A stretch of 8,221 nt of DNA. It comes from Ruminococcaceae bacterium UBA1405. Lineage in GTDB: Bacteria > Bacillota > Clostridia > Oscillospirales > Ruminococcaceae. Of this stretch, positions 1 to 6,247 are shown one piece after another. The stretch's first letter is position 1, and every line of letters begins with the position of its first letter. The notes under the pieces are model-generated. The model was not told where the DNA came from, made no database searches, and saw nothing but the letters and a program-made list of their open reading frames with translations. The stretch covers positions 1 to 8,221 of the forward strand of contig DBQB01000013.1 in the NCBI GenBank assembly GCA_002305685.1. Reading direction: 5' to 3'. Both the position numbers and the translations under genes were made by a program.

Positions 1-96
1 CAGAAATGAAATATGGTGTCAGCAGCAAAGCGTATTTAAGCGCTATACTGGATTGCTGTGCGCCCCTGTTTGTTTCGGCCGGAAAGGAAGATGAGA
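1..96 (+). other. Leader of tenA; upstream context cut by window edge
   Basis: This short stretch holds no gene I can support. TATACT at 44-49 resembles a -10 box but has no acceptable -35 at 16-18 bases. No TPP (THI box) riboswitch core is visible, though one could lie further upstream. The sequence CTATACTGGAT (43-53) recurs exactly at 7290-7300 ahead of the channel gene. Confidence 0.3.
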
Positions 97-795
97 ATGT
101 CGTTTCTCAAAGAGCTGGCGGAGAGCTGTATCCCTCTGTGGGAGCAGTCGCTGGAAAAGCCCTTTCTCCGCGAGATGGCGCTGGGCACCCTTGCGCCGGA
201 GCTGTTCCGACAGTACACCATCGATGACAGCATCTACCTGCGGGAATATGCCCGGGTGATCGCCTATGCCATCTATAAGTCGGAAAATATGTCCCAGATG
301 CAACAGCTGTACCGGTTCCTCAATTTTATCAACGCCACCGAGACGGTCACCCGAGTGCGGTACCTTCACCTCTGGGGGATGGATCAGGATATGGTGGACC
401 GGATGCAGCCCCGCGAGGAAAACCTCAGCTACACCTCCTATATGCTTCAGGTGGCAAAGGAAGGGGAACTGCCCGAAATCCTCATGGCGATCCTTCCCTG
501 TATGCTCAGCTATACCTATATTGGTCTGAAGCTGGTGGAGCGGTATCCGGATATCCGGCAGTCGCCCTACTGGGAGGTAATTGAGGAGTATATCAGCCCC
601 TTCTGTCTGGACTGCTGCCAGCAGTGGGGGAGCTTTGCCCAGCAGCTGTGCGAAGATTTGGAGGAGTCCCGAAAGGAAGCGCTCAGGGAAATTTTCCGGT
701 GCAGCTGCCGGCACGAACAGGCTTTCTGGGATATGGCATACCGCCCCTGTGACGCGCAGGACCGGGGGGCTCCCATTCAAAAGCTCATCCCCTAA
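97..795 (+). CDS. tenA: TenA family thiaminase II (aminopyrimidine aminohydrolase)
   Basis: Cytoplasmic all-helical TenA/heme-oxygenase-fold enzyme. The family hydrolyses 4-amino-5-aminomethyl-2-methylpyrimidine (a thiamin breakdown product) or thiamin itself to give HMP for salvage. The product is 232 aa, close to the 236 aa of Bacillus subtilis TenA. Cys135, in an ILPC motif, falls at the same number as the known catalytic Cys135. Glu207, in the C-terminal HEQAFWDMAY motif, corresponds to the catalytic Glu205. The LREYARVIAYA and SYMLQVAKEG segments are also typical. I chose the ATG at 97 because AGGAAG (85-90) sits 6 bases upstream; an in-frame ATG at 91 and a GTG at 58 are possible but overlap or precede that site. 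thiD follows after 51 bases, supporting a joint salvage role. Whether it acts on thiamin or on the aminopyrimidine cannot be told from sequence. Confidence 0.93.
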   Translation: MSFLKELAESCIPLWEQSLEKPFLREMALGTLAPELFRQYTIDDSIYLREYARVIAYAIYKSENMSQMQQLYRFLNFINATETVTRVRYLHLWGMDQDMVDRMQPREENLSYTSYMLQVAKEGELPEILMAILPCMLSYTYIGLKLVERYPDIRQSPYWEVIEEYISPFCLDCCQQWGSFAQQLCEDLEESRKEALREIFRCSCRHEQAFWDMAYRPCDAQDRGAPIQKLIP

Positions 796-846
796 GGGAT
801 GTGATGCAAAGGAAAAAACAGAAAAGGGAAAGGAAGAATTTACGTT

Positions 847-1638
847 ATGGATATGAAACGGGTACTGAGTATTGCGGGAACCGATCCCACAGGCGGGGCG
901 GGGATGCAGGCGGATATCAAAACCATCACCGCCCATAAGATGTTTGCCATGAGCGTGGTGACTGCGCTGGTGGCGCAGAACACCATGGGGGTATACGGGG
1001 TGATCGATACGCCGCCGGAGTTTGTGGGGCAGCAGATGGACTGTGTGATGACCGATATCTTTCCCGATGCTGTCAAAATCGGTATGGTATCCTCCCCGGC
1101 CATCATTGAGAAGATTGTAGAAAAACTCAAGGAGTATCAGCCGGGACACATTGTGGTGGACCCGGTGATGGTTTCCACCAGCGGCGGAAAGCTGCTCTCG
1201 GACGACGCCATGGATGCGCTGATCGGAAAGCTGATCCCAATGGCGGAGGTGATTACCCCCAACATTCCGGAGGCGGAGGTGCTCTGCGGCGGAAGTTTGG
1301 AGATACGCTGCCGGGACGATATGGTCAAGGCGGCAGAGCAGATTTCCACCTTCTACAAAGGCAATATCTTAATCAAAGGCGGCCATCTGGAGGATAGTTC
1401 CGACGATCTGCTGTACCATGACGGTAAGGTAATCCGGTTTGCAGGGGAGCGGGTGGACAATCCCAACACCCATGGAACCGGCTGTACCCTTTCCTCCGCC
1501 ATTGCCTGTAACCTGGCGGCAGGAAAATCGATGGAAGAGAGCATACGGGAGGCCAAAAGCTATATTACCGACGCCCTGAAGGCCAACCTCAATCTGGGCA
1601 AGGGGAGAGGACCGTTAAACCACTGCTGCCGGATGTAA
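847..1638 (+). CDS. thiD: Hydroxymethylpyrimidine/phosphomethylpyrimidine kinase
   Basis: Ribokinase-fold cytoplasmic kinase that phosphorylates HMP to HMP-P and then HMP-PP, the pyrimidine precursor of thiamin phosphate. The product is 263 aa, normal for single-domain ThiD (about 266). The N-terminal AGTDPTGGAG motif (10-19) and Asp23 form the substrate site. Lys177 (IKGGH) and Cys213 in the GTGC anion-hole motif match the residues known as Lys176 and Cys213 in the Salmonella enzyme. The ATG at 847 is preceded by AAAGGAAG (829-836) with a 10-base gap; Met3 at 853 is an alternative start. There is no fused ThiE or TenA domain. It lies between tenA and a small P-loop protein gene, with only 20 bases to the latter, so co-transcription is likely. 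A pyridoxine kinase of the same fold is less likely given the exact ThiD motifs. Confidence 0.95.
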   Translation: MDMKRVLSIAGTDPTGGAGMQADIKTITAHKMFAMSVVTALVAQNTMGVYGVIDTPPEFVGQQMDCVMTDIFPDAVKIGMVSSPAIIEKIVEKLKEYQPGHIVVDPVMVSTSGGKLLSDDAMDALIGKLIPMAEVITPNIPEAEVLCGGSLEIRCRDDMVKAAEQISTFYKGNILIKGGHLEDSSDDLLYHDGKVIRFAGERVDNPNTHGTGCTLSSAIACNLAAGKSMEESIREAKSYITDALKANLNLGKGRGPLNHCCRM

Positions 1639-1658
1639 AGTGCCTTAAGGGAGAAAAG

Positions 1659-2216
1659 ATGTACCGTAGGATTGCCATTGTAGGGGGAAACGGAAGCGGA
1701 AAAACCACGCTGGGGAAGCGGCTGGCGGAGGCTATGGGATATCCTCACCTGGACATTGAAAAATATTTCTTTGCAGAAGCAGAAATACCATACCAAAACG
1801 CCAGGAGCCGTGACGAGGCGCTCAGCTTGTTGCGGGCGGATTTGCTCCGGGAAGAAACCTTTGTCCTCTCGGCGGTCACCTGCGACTTTGGGGCAGAGTT
1901 GGAAAAATTATATGACTGCGTCATCTATCTGCAGGTCCCTTTGGAGATCCGGCTGAAACGGGTGATCCAGCGCTCGGTTGACCAATTTGGAGCAAGGGTA
2001 GCCGAAGGCGGGGATATGTATGAGCAGGAACAGCGCTTTTTTCAGAAAGTTGCCGCCAGTTCCACCGATCGGATTGATCGATGGCTGGAAAGAATACCGG
2101 CGCCGGTAATTCTGATGGACGGAACGATGCCGGTTGCAGATCAGTTACAAATACTGCAAAGGCGGATGCAGGAAACAGCTCTTTGCTGCGACAGCAAGGA
2201 GGTTCATACAGAATGA
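1659..2216 (+). CDS. Small P-loop NTPase, adenylate/shikimate kinase-like, substrate unknown
   Basis: The product is 185 aa, a single-domain P-loop protein. The Walker A motif GGNGSGKT is at residues 9-16, right after the first beta strand (IAIVG). A DIEKYFF segment near residues 32-38 sits where such kinases bind substrate. VIYLQVPLEIRLKRVIQR (about 88-105) looks like the Walker B-type strand followed by the basic lid helix of nucleoside or shikimate kinase relatives. These features suggest a phosphotransferase on a small molecule, but no residue set fixes the substrate. The ATG at 1659 has AGGGAG (1648-1653) 5 bases upstream. The gene follows thiD by 20 bases and its TGA overlaps the ATG of a 17-codon ORF (ATGA), so it belongs to the same transcript. 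A link to thiamin is only contextual. Confidence 0.8.
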   Translation: MYRRIAIVGGNGSGKTTLGKRLAEAMGYPHLDIEKYFFAEAEIPYQNARSRDEALSLLRADLLREETFVLSAVTCDFGAELEKLYDCVIYLQVPLEIRLKRVIQRSVDQFGARVAEGGDMYEQEQRFFQKVAASSTDRIDRWLERIPAPVILMDGTMPVADQLQILQRRMQETALCCDSKEVHTE

Positions 2217-2266
2217 ATCCCGCATCGATGAGAGAATGGATTTTTGGGAAAGGAGAGAAATCATGA
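2213..2266 (+). CDS. Possible 17-aa leader or coupling ORF
   Basis: This small ORF begins MNPASMREW and ends GEKS. Its ATG overlaps the upstream kinase stop (ATGA at 2213-2216) and its own TGA overlaps the ATG of the downstream membrane-protein gene (ATGA at 2263-2266). AAGGAGG (2197-2203), the strongest Shine-Dalgarno in the window, sits 9 bases before its ATG. The ORF bridges the 46-base gap exactly, which suggests translational coupling or a leader peptide. The peptide has no recognisable domain or signal sequence. It may also be chance, since the downstream gene has its own good ribosome binding site inside this ORF. Translation is unproven. Confidence 0.4.
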   Translation: MNPASMREWIFGKGEKS

Positions 2267-3156
2267 GACGTAAAATCGCCGCTTTTTTTCTCTGTTTTGT
2301 ATTGCTGGGCGCGCTGTTTCCCATGACGGTATATGGGGATATGGGGCCCAAAGCGTCGGTGCGGATCACCTTTGAAAATATGGAAGATACCGATACCCCC
2401 TGCTATGGGACGCTGCTCTCTCAGAGCAGTTCCACCGGCCCTGCCTCCGTCTGGGATGGCACCCCGGAATTTCAGCGTTACCGCGAGGGGGACGAGGGGT
2501 ATGAGATCTGGAAGGCGTTTGTAGAGTATTCGGACAGTGACGGTTTTTACTTTTTGCAGCAGTGGTGGGATTGCGGGGAAAGCGGGACCCTCAACTGGAC
2601 CTATTATCCACCCCAAACCTTTAAGATTTTGCTGTACTATCCCGAGAGCGATACCTTTGCGGTGAGTGGAATTTATCAGAAGTACGCTTTTGACAGCTAC
2701 TTTACGGTGGATTTGCGGGGTGTTTCCCAGAATGCGGCGGAAAATCCGCTGCTGGTGGCGCGCAGAAGCTATGATTATACCTGGGAGCTGATCTCGCTGT
2801 TTTGCCGGATTGTCCTTACCATTTTGCTGGAGCTTATCCTGGCGCTGTTGTTTGGGCTGGGGAAGAAGCCGCTGCTTTGGCGGATTGCAGGGGTGAATGT
2901 GGTGACCCAGGTGCTGCTCAATGTGGCGCTGAATGTGATCCGTTATCAGCAGGGAAGTTTGATGTTCGTGGTGTACTATATCCTCCTTGAGATGGCGGTG
3001 CTGGTGTTGGAGGCGGTGGTATACTCCATCATGCTTCCCAAGGTCAGCGGCGGCGGTGTTTCTGTCTGGAAGTCGGTGGTGTATGCCCTTGTGGCAAACG
3101 CAGCCTCCTTCGCCGCGGGGCTCGGCCTTGCAAGAGTGATACCAGGGATCTTTTGA
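2263..3156 (+). CDS. Exported/membrane protein of unknown function, about four C-terminal TM helices
   Basis: Product of 297 aa; I do not recognise a named function. Residues 1-25 form a signal peptide: basic MRRK, a hydrophobic core, then VYG before Asp26. The mature N-terminus starts DMGPKASV; I recall similar MGPKPS-type starts in uncharacterised clostridial membrane proteins, but could not check. Residues 26-165 are a polar extracytoplasmic domain rich in Trp and Tyr, with Cys47 and Cys104. Hydrophobic stretches at about 173-199, 204-225, 233-257 and 268-291 look like four transmembrane helices. I chose the ATG at 2263 because GGAGAG (2252-2257) precedes it and it starts the signal peptide; the frame is open further upstream to 2134 but that stretch lacks protein-like features. 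It is last in the tenA-thiD operon, before a strong terminator. Transport or sensing is conceivable, but nothing shows it. Confidence 0.8.
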   Translation: MRRKIAAFFLCFVLLGALFPMTVYGDMGPKASVRITFENMEDTDTPCYGTLLSQSSSTGPASVWDGTPEFQRYREGDEGYEIWKAFVEYSDSDGFYFLQQWWDCGESGTLNWTYYPPQTFKILLYYPESDTFAVSGIYQKYAFDSYFTVDLRGVSQNAAENPLLVARRSYDYTWELISLFCRIVLTILLELILALLFGLGKKPLLWRIAGVNVVTQVLLNVALNVIRYQQGSLMFVVYYILLEMAVLVLEAVVYSIMLPKVSGGGVSVWKSVVYALVANAASFAAGLGLARVIPGIF

Positions 3157-3169
3157 CCGCGGAATCGAG

Positions 3170-3215
3170 AAAGAGGGCTTTGGCCGTACGGCCAAAGCCC
3201 TCTTTGTTTTGATTC
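3170..3215 (+). terminator. Intrinsic terminator between convergent operons
   Basis: A perfect 16-bp stem, 3170-3185 pairing with 3190-3205, has a GTAC loop and is followed by GTTTTGATT. It lies 13 bases after the membrane-protein stop, so it ends the tenA-thiD transcript. It also lies 23 bases past the fucU stop on the other strand. The stem ends in T's in both directions (CTCTTT), so it may serve both operons, though the U-tract on the - strand side is short. Confidence 0.85.
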
Positions 3216-3228
3216 ACGGCGCAGACGG

Positions 3229-3663
3229 TTAAATGACGCCTTTTTGCAGCATAATATTGGCATAAAGCGCCTTTTCCCCGGTGGCAATGATGGCGTAGGC
3301 TTTTTTGGACTGGGCGTAAAAGGCGAAGCGTTCCAGATAGCCGATGGTATCCTTTCCTCTGGAATCGTATTTGGAGAGGATCTCCTCATAGGTATCCCAG
3401 ATGGGGGTTTCCACCGGATCGCCCTGCACCACCTGCATCAAATTGACCGGCTTATCCACATAGCTGTCCAGCGGGAACAGCTGCAATATGGCATCCAGCA
3501 GCTCAGGAACGTTGTGGCCGTCGCAGCGTATGACAATGGCGTCCTTTCCCATGCTTTCGGCGGGAAAATTTCCGTCGGCAATGACCAGACGATCGCCATG
3601 GCCCATCTCACAGAGCACCTTAAGCAGCTGGGGAGATAAAATTTTCGGGATTCCTTTTAGCAT
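3229..3663 (-). CDS. fucU: L-fucose mutarotase (FucU, RbsD/FucU family)
   Basis: Cytoplasmic sugar mutarotase that interconverts the alpha and beta anomers of L-fucose, supplying the anomer used by FucI. The 144-aa product (E. coli FucU is 140) aligns end to end with the E. coli protein as I remember it. It shares SPQLLKVLCEMGHGD (10-24) with the catalytic-site His22, NFPAESMG (32-39), FPLDSYV (63-69), RFAFY (112-116) and the TGEKALYANIMLQKGV ending with Tyr134. That RFAFY/YANI pattern separates FucU from RbsD. I chose the ATG at 3663 because AAAGGAG lies just upstream; an in-frame ATG at 3681 would overlap the stop of the preceding gene (ATGA) and adds six residues that are partly the ribosome site itself. 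It is the last gene of the - strand fuc cluster. GC in a sampled 60-base stretch is about 57%, like fucI. Confidence 0.93.
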   Translation of the reverse strand: MLKGIPKILSPQLLKVLCEMGHGDRLVIADGNFPAESMGKDAIVIRCDGHNVPELLDAILQLFPLDSYVDKPVNLMQVVQGDPVETPIWDTYEEILSKYDSRGKDTIGYLERFAFYAQSKKAYAIIATGEKALYANIMLQKGVI

Positions 3664-3677
3664 GACGGTTTCTCCTT

Positions 3678-4262
3678 TCATTCTGCGCGTCCTTCGATTG
3701 CAAAATGCGTTTGGATCATCTTTGCAACTTCATCCGGAGCTAAAGCAGTGTTATCAATTTTCATATAGTTTTCAAAGGGAAGATTTTCTCCGTCATAAGA
3801 GTTCAGACGGTATTTTTCACTGGTGTTTCTCATTTCTGCTTCGCTCCTTTCCAGGTTGCGTTTGGACTCTTTATGGAGCAAGCGGTTCTCGCTTTTGTTG
3901 CGAATGAGACGTTCTTCAAAATCAGCACAAAGCTCTACCACGTAACAATTTGCGCCGTTTGACGAAAACAGATGAATCATATTTTGCAGATAATCAAGAT
4001 CGCTTTGCTCATCAAACGCACACATATACGTGAAAATCAAACCGGGGAAATCTCCCTTGGCAAACAGCTCAAATACGGTTTTCCGGATGGTTTCATTGAG
4101 AATACTCCATTCCTTTTCTGTGTATGCAAAGAGCTTTCGTGCCAGCTCGATGGACATATGATTGTGAAAAAGGCGCAGCTGTGTGATGTTTGCAAGCTCC
4201 TGCCCAACGGTCATTTTTCCTACCGCGTGCGGGCCTAAAATAATAACAAGCGTCTTTGACAT
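3678..4262 (-). CDS. P-loop NTPase, shikimate kinase-like AAA family protein, low GC
   Basis: The 194-aa product has a P-loop GPHAVGKMT at residues 10-18, directly after the strand LVIIL. Met17 takes the usual Ser/Thr position after the Walker Lys16, with Thr18 next. I recall GKMTVGQEL followed by LFHNHM in a family of Firmicutes proteins annotated as AAA or shikimate kinase-like, so the Met seems family-typical. GANCYVVELCADFEERLIRNKSENR looks like the Walker B strand plus Arg-rich lid. Substrate is unknown. The start has AAAGGG (4270-4275) 7 bases upstream. Its stop is followed almost at once by fucU. By hand count 3721-4260 is about 43% G+C, against roughly 57-60% in sampled lines of fucI and fucU, suggesting recent acquisition. 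An intrinsic terminator lies immediately upstream, between it and fucI. Confidence 0.8.
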   Translation of the reverse strand: MSKTLVIILGPHAVGKMTVGQELANITQLRLFHNHMSIELARKLFAYTEKEWSILNETIRKTVFELFAKGDFPGLIFTYMCAFDEQSDLDYLQNMIHLFSSNGANCYVVELCADFEERLIRNKSENRLLHKESKRNLERSEAEMRNTSEKYRLNSYDGENLPFENYMKIDNTALAPDEVAKMIQTHFAIEGRAE

Positions 4263-4275
4263 ATCATTTCCCTTT

Positions 4276-4313
4276 CAAAAAAAGACGCCGGTGTTCCTTT
4301 GAGAAACACCGGC
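4276..4313 (-). terminator. Intrinsic terminator downstream of fucI
   Basis: Read on the - strand, a 9-bp perfect stem GCCGGTGTT / AACACCGGC (4313-4305 with 4295-4287) with a 9-base loop is followed by GTC and seven T's (4283-4277). It lies 23 bases past the fucI stop and ends about 14 bases before the start codon of the next co-directional gene, so that gene's ribosome site abuts the T-tract. It may fully or partly separate fucI from the kinase-fucU pair. Confidence 0.8.
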
Positions 4314-4336
4314 ATCCATGTCAGCAGAATATCCTG

Positions 4337-6139
4337 TTACCGGATGTTTTTGTACATGGGACCGTAGGCGGCGCAGGCTCTGAAGTCCTGTCCCTCCTTG
4401 TCCATGCCGAAAGCGTTCCAGCTGGCGGGACGGAAGATCTTTTCTTCCGGTACGTTGTGCATACACACCGGGATGCGCAGCATGGAGCACATGGTGATCA
4501 GATCCGCACCGATATGGCCGTAGCTGATGGCTCCGTGGTTGGCGCCCCAGTTGTTCATCACGTCATAGGCGGAGGCGAAAGCGCCCTTGCCGGTGAGACG
4601 GGGAGCAAACCAGGTGCAGGGCCAGGTGTAGTCGGTTCTCTTCCACAGCTTGTCGGAAACCTCGTCGGGCAGATTGACGGTCCAGCCCTCAGCGATCTGC
4701 AGCACCGGTCCCAATCCCTTGACCAGGTTCAGACGGATCATGGTGACAGGCATCTCGCTTCTGGTGAGGAAACGGGAGGAGAATCCGCCGCCGCGGAAGT
4801 ATCCCATATCCGCCGCATTCCAGGTGGTGGCTTTCAGGCAGGCCTGCTGGTCTGCTTCGGTCATCTCCCAGAAAGGCTTGATCACGCCGTTGCCGTTTGG
4901 ATCCTTGACCTCGCCGCAGGCATCGATGCAGGCGGCGCCGGAGTTGATCAGATGGATAAAGCCCTTGGACTCCTTGGCAACCCCTTCCAGCTCATAGCCG
5001 GTGGCTTTCTTCACCGCCTCAGGACTCCAGTAGGTGCGCACGTCCGCAAAGATCTGAGCGGTGTTGGTCAGCAGCTTGCCAAAGAGCATTCCCAGACCGT
5101 TGAGGGTATCGTTTTCGGTTGCCAGGATATAAGGCTCTCTGGCGCCCTCCCAGTCAAAGGAGGAGTTGAGCAGCGATTCCGCAAAATCGCAGTTGGGATA
5201 AAAATCGGTCCACTGGCGCTGGCCCTGGAAACCGCCAACAATGGCGTTGTGACCCACCATCTCTTCCTCGCGGCCCTTGGGAAGGTTGGGGTTGCCGTTA
5301 AACAGATCCTTGATGATGCACATCATCTTGACCACAAACTCCCAATCCTTCTCCTTCTGCTCAGGAGATTTTTGCAGCTCGGCAGGGTTTTTGTCAAAGC
5401 CTTCGGGGCAGTTGGCCTTGGTCCAGGCAAGAGCCTTCTGGAATTCGGCCTCATCGTAGATGCCCTCGGTCATGCGGCGGATGATCTCCACCTCGTCCAC
5501 CGATTCCACCCGCATTCCCAGATATTCCTCAATGAATTCCGGGCTGATGATGGAGCCGCCGATTCCCATACAGATGGAGCCGATCTGCAGATAGGATTTT
5601 CCCCGCATGGTGGCAACCGCCACGGCAGCGCGGCCAAAGCGAAGCAGTTTTTCCCTGACGTCCTCGGGAATTTCGGTGGCGTCGGCATCCTGCACGTCAT
5701 GGCCGTAGATGCCAAAGGCGGGCAGCCCTTTCTGGGCATGGGTGGCCAGCACCGATGCCAGATATACCGCGCCGGGGCGCTCGGTACCGTTAAAGCCCCA
5801 TACGCCTTTGATGGTCATGGGGTCCATATCCATCGTTTCCGCGCCGTAGCACCAGCAGGGGGTTACGGTCAGGGTGATATCCACCCCTTCTTTTTTGAAC
5901 TTGGCGGCGCAGGCAGCGGATTCCGCAACCCGTCCGATGGTGGTGTCTGCGATGACAACCTTCACCGGTTCGCCGTTGGAGTATCTCAGATTCTCCTCAA
6001 AGAGTTTTGCGGCGGATTTGGCCATATTCATGGTCTGCTCTTCCAGCGATTCCCGTACCTTGAGGGCTCCGCGGCGTCCGTCGATGGTGGGACGGATACC
6101 GATGACAGGATAATCACCGATCAGTCTGTTTTTTGCCAT
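4337..6139 (-). CDS. fucI: L-fucose isomerase
   Basis: Mn(II)-dependent cytoplasmic aldose-ketose isomerase converting L-fucose to L-fuculose (also D-arabinose to D-ribulose). The 600-aa product matches E. coli FucI (591 aa) over its whole length. Visible landmarks are GIRPTIDGRRGALKVRESLE near the N-terminus, TVTPCWCYG, WGFNGTERPGAVYLAS, YGHDVQDAD, GGFQGQRQWTDFYPN, and APRLTGKGAF near the C-terminus. The metal and catalytic residues are all present: Glu342 in ATENDTLNG, Asp366 in FADVRTYWSP and His535 in NWGANHG, matching Glu337, Asp361 and His528 of E. coli. The ATG at 6139 has GGAGG (6149-6153) 9 bases upstream. fucU lies in the same direction two genes on, and an AraC regulator is divergent, so induction by fucose or a derivative is likely. 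No fuculokinase, aldolase or permease is in the window. Confidence 0.97.
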   Translation of the reverse strand: MAKNRLIGDYPVIGIRPTIDGRRGALKVRESLEEQTMNMAKSAAKLFEENLRYSNGEPVKVVIADTTIGRVAESAACAAKFKKEGVDITLTVTPCWCYGAETMDMDPMTIKGVWGFNGTERPGAVYLASVLATHAQKGLPAFGIYGHDVQDADATEIPEDVREKLLRFGRAAVAVATMRGKSYLQIGSICMGIGGSIISPEFIEEYLGMRVESVDEVEIIRRMTEGIYDEAEFQKALAWTKANCPEGFDKNPAELQKSPEQKEKDWEFVVKMMCIIKDLFNGNPNLPKGREEEMVGHNAIVGGFQGQRQWTDFYPNCDFAESLLNSSFDWEGAREPYILATENDTLNGLGMLFGKLLTNTAQIFADVRTYWSPEAVKKATGYELEGVAKESKGFIHLINSGAACIDACGEVKDPNGNGVIKPFWEMTEADQQACLKATTWNAADMGYFRGGGFSSRFLTRSEMPVTMIRLNLVKGLGPVLQIAEGWTVNLPDEVSDKLWKRTDYTWPCTWFAPRLTGKGAFASAYDVMNNWGANHGAISYGHIGADLITMCSMLRIPVCMHNVPEEKIFRPASWNAFGMDKEGQDFRACAAYGPMYKNIR

Positions 6140-6189
6140 ATCGCATAACCTCCATTTCCATTTTTGCAGACAAACCAGACGTTCTATGG

Positions 6190-6209
6190 TATACTATCAT
6201 TATACTATC
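6190..6209 (-). promoter_or_regulatory. Candidate fucI promoter -10 within a 9-bp direct repeat
   Basis: On the - strand a perfect consensus TATAAT lies at 6204-6199, about 60 bases before the fucI start. The region at the expected -35 distance (6222-6227, CGGAAT) is a poor match to TTGACA, as expected for an activator-dependent promoter. The same stretch holds GATAGTATA twice (6209-6201 and 6198-6190), 11 bases apart, so the -10 is embedded in a repeat with about one helical turn of period. Confidence 0.55.
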
Positions 6210-6212
6210 CTT

Positions 6213-6236
6213 CTTTTGCAAATTCCGGTGCAAAAG
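6213..6236. promoter_or_regulatory. Candidate regulator operator, inverted repeat
   Basis: Two 8-base arms, CTTTTGCA (6213-6220) and TGCAAAAG (6229-6236), form a perfect inverted repeat around an 8-base spacer. It covers the weak -35 zone of the putative fucI promoter and lies between fucI and the divergent AraC-family gene. A third copy of TTTTGCA is at 6162-6168, 52 bases from the left arm. This placement fits binding by the AraC protein, but that is inference; a sugar-responsive repressor could bind instead. Confidence 0.45.
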
Positions 6237-6247
6237 TAGCAAAAAAA

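Noticed and set aside
1..96. TPP riboswitch ahead of tenA
   Set aside because: The conserved THI-box core sequences are absent from the available leader; one could exist beyond the window edge.
43..1149. A 368-codon open frame on the - strand opposite tenA and thiD
   Set aside because: It spans two genes with intact catalytic motifs and their intergenic gap, and its product shows no recognisable domain.
3001..3156. Mobile element or CRISPR remnants near the convergent operon ends and elsewhere
   Set aside because: No transposase, integrase, terminal repeats or regularly spaced repeats were found; the only strong repeat there is the terminator stem.
1921..3195. A 424-codon open frame on the - strand opposite the kinase-like and membrane-protein genes
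   Set aside because: The + strand has ribosome sites, a signal peptide and TM helices; the antisense product is low-complexity and runs through the terminator hairpin.
4256..6148. A 630-codon open frame on the + strand opposite fucI
   Set aside because: fucI is an unmistakable full-length match on the other strand. The antisense product is rich in Gly, His and Asp with no domain, as expected from codon bias mirrored in a GC-rich gene.
6213..6236. Catabolite-responsive (cre) site
   Set aside because: The inverted repeat does not fit the cre consensus with its central CG and fixed spacing; it looks like a different operator.
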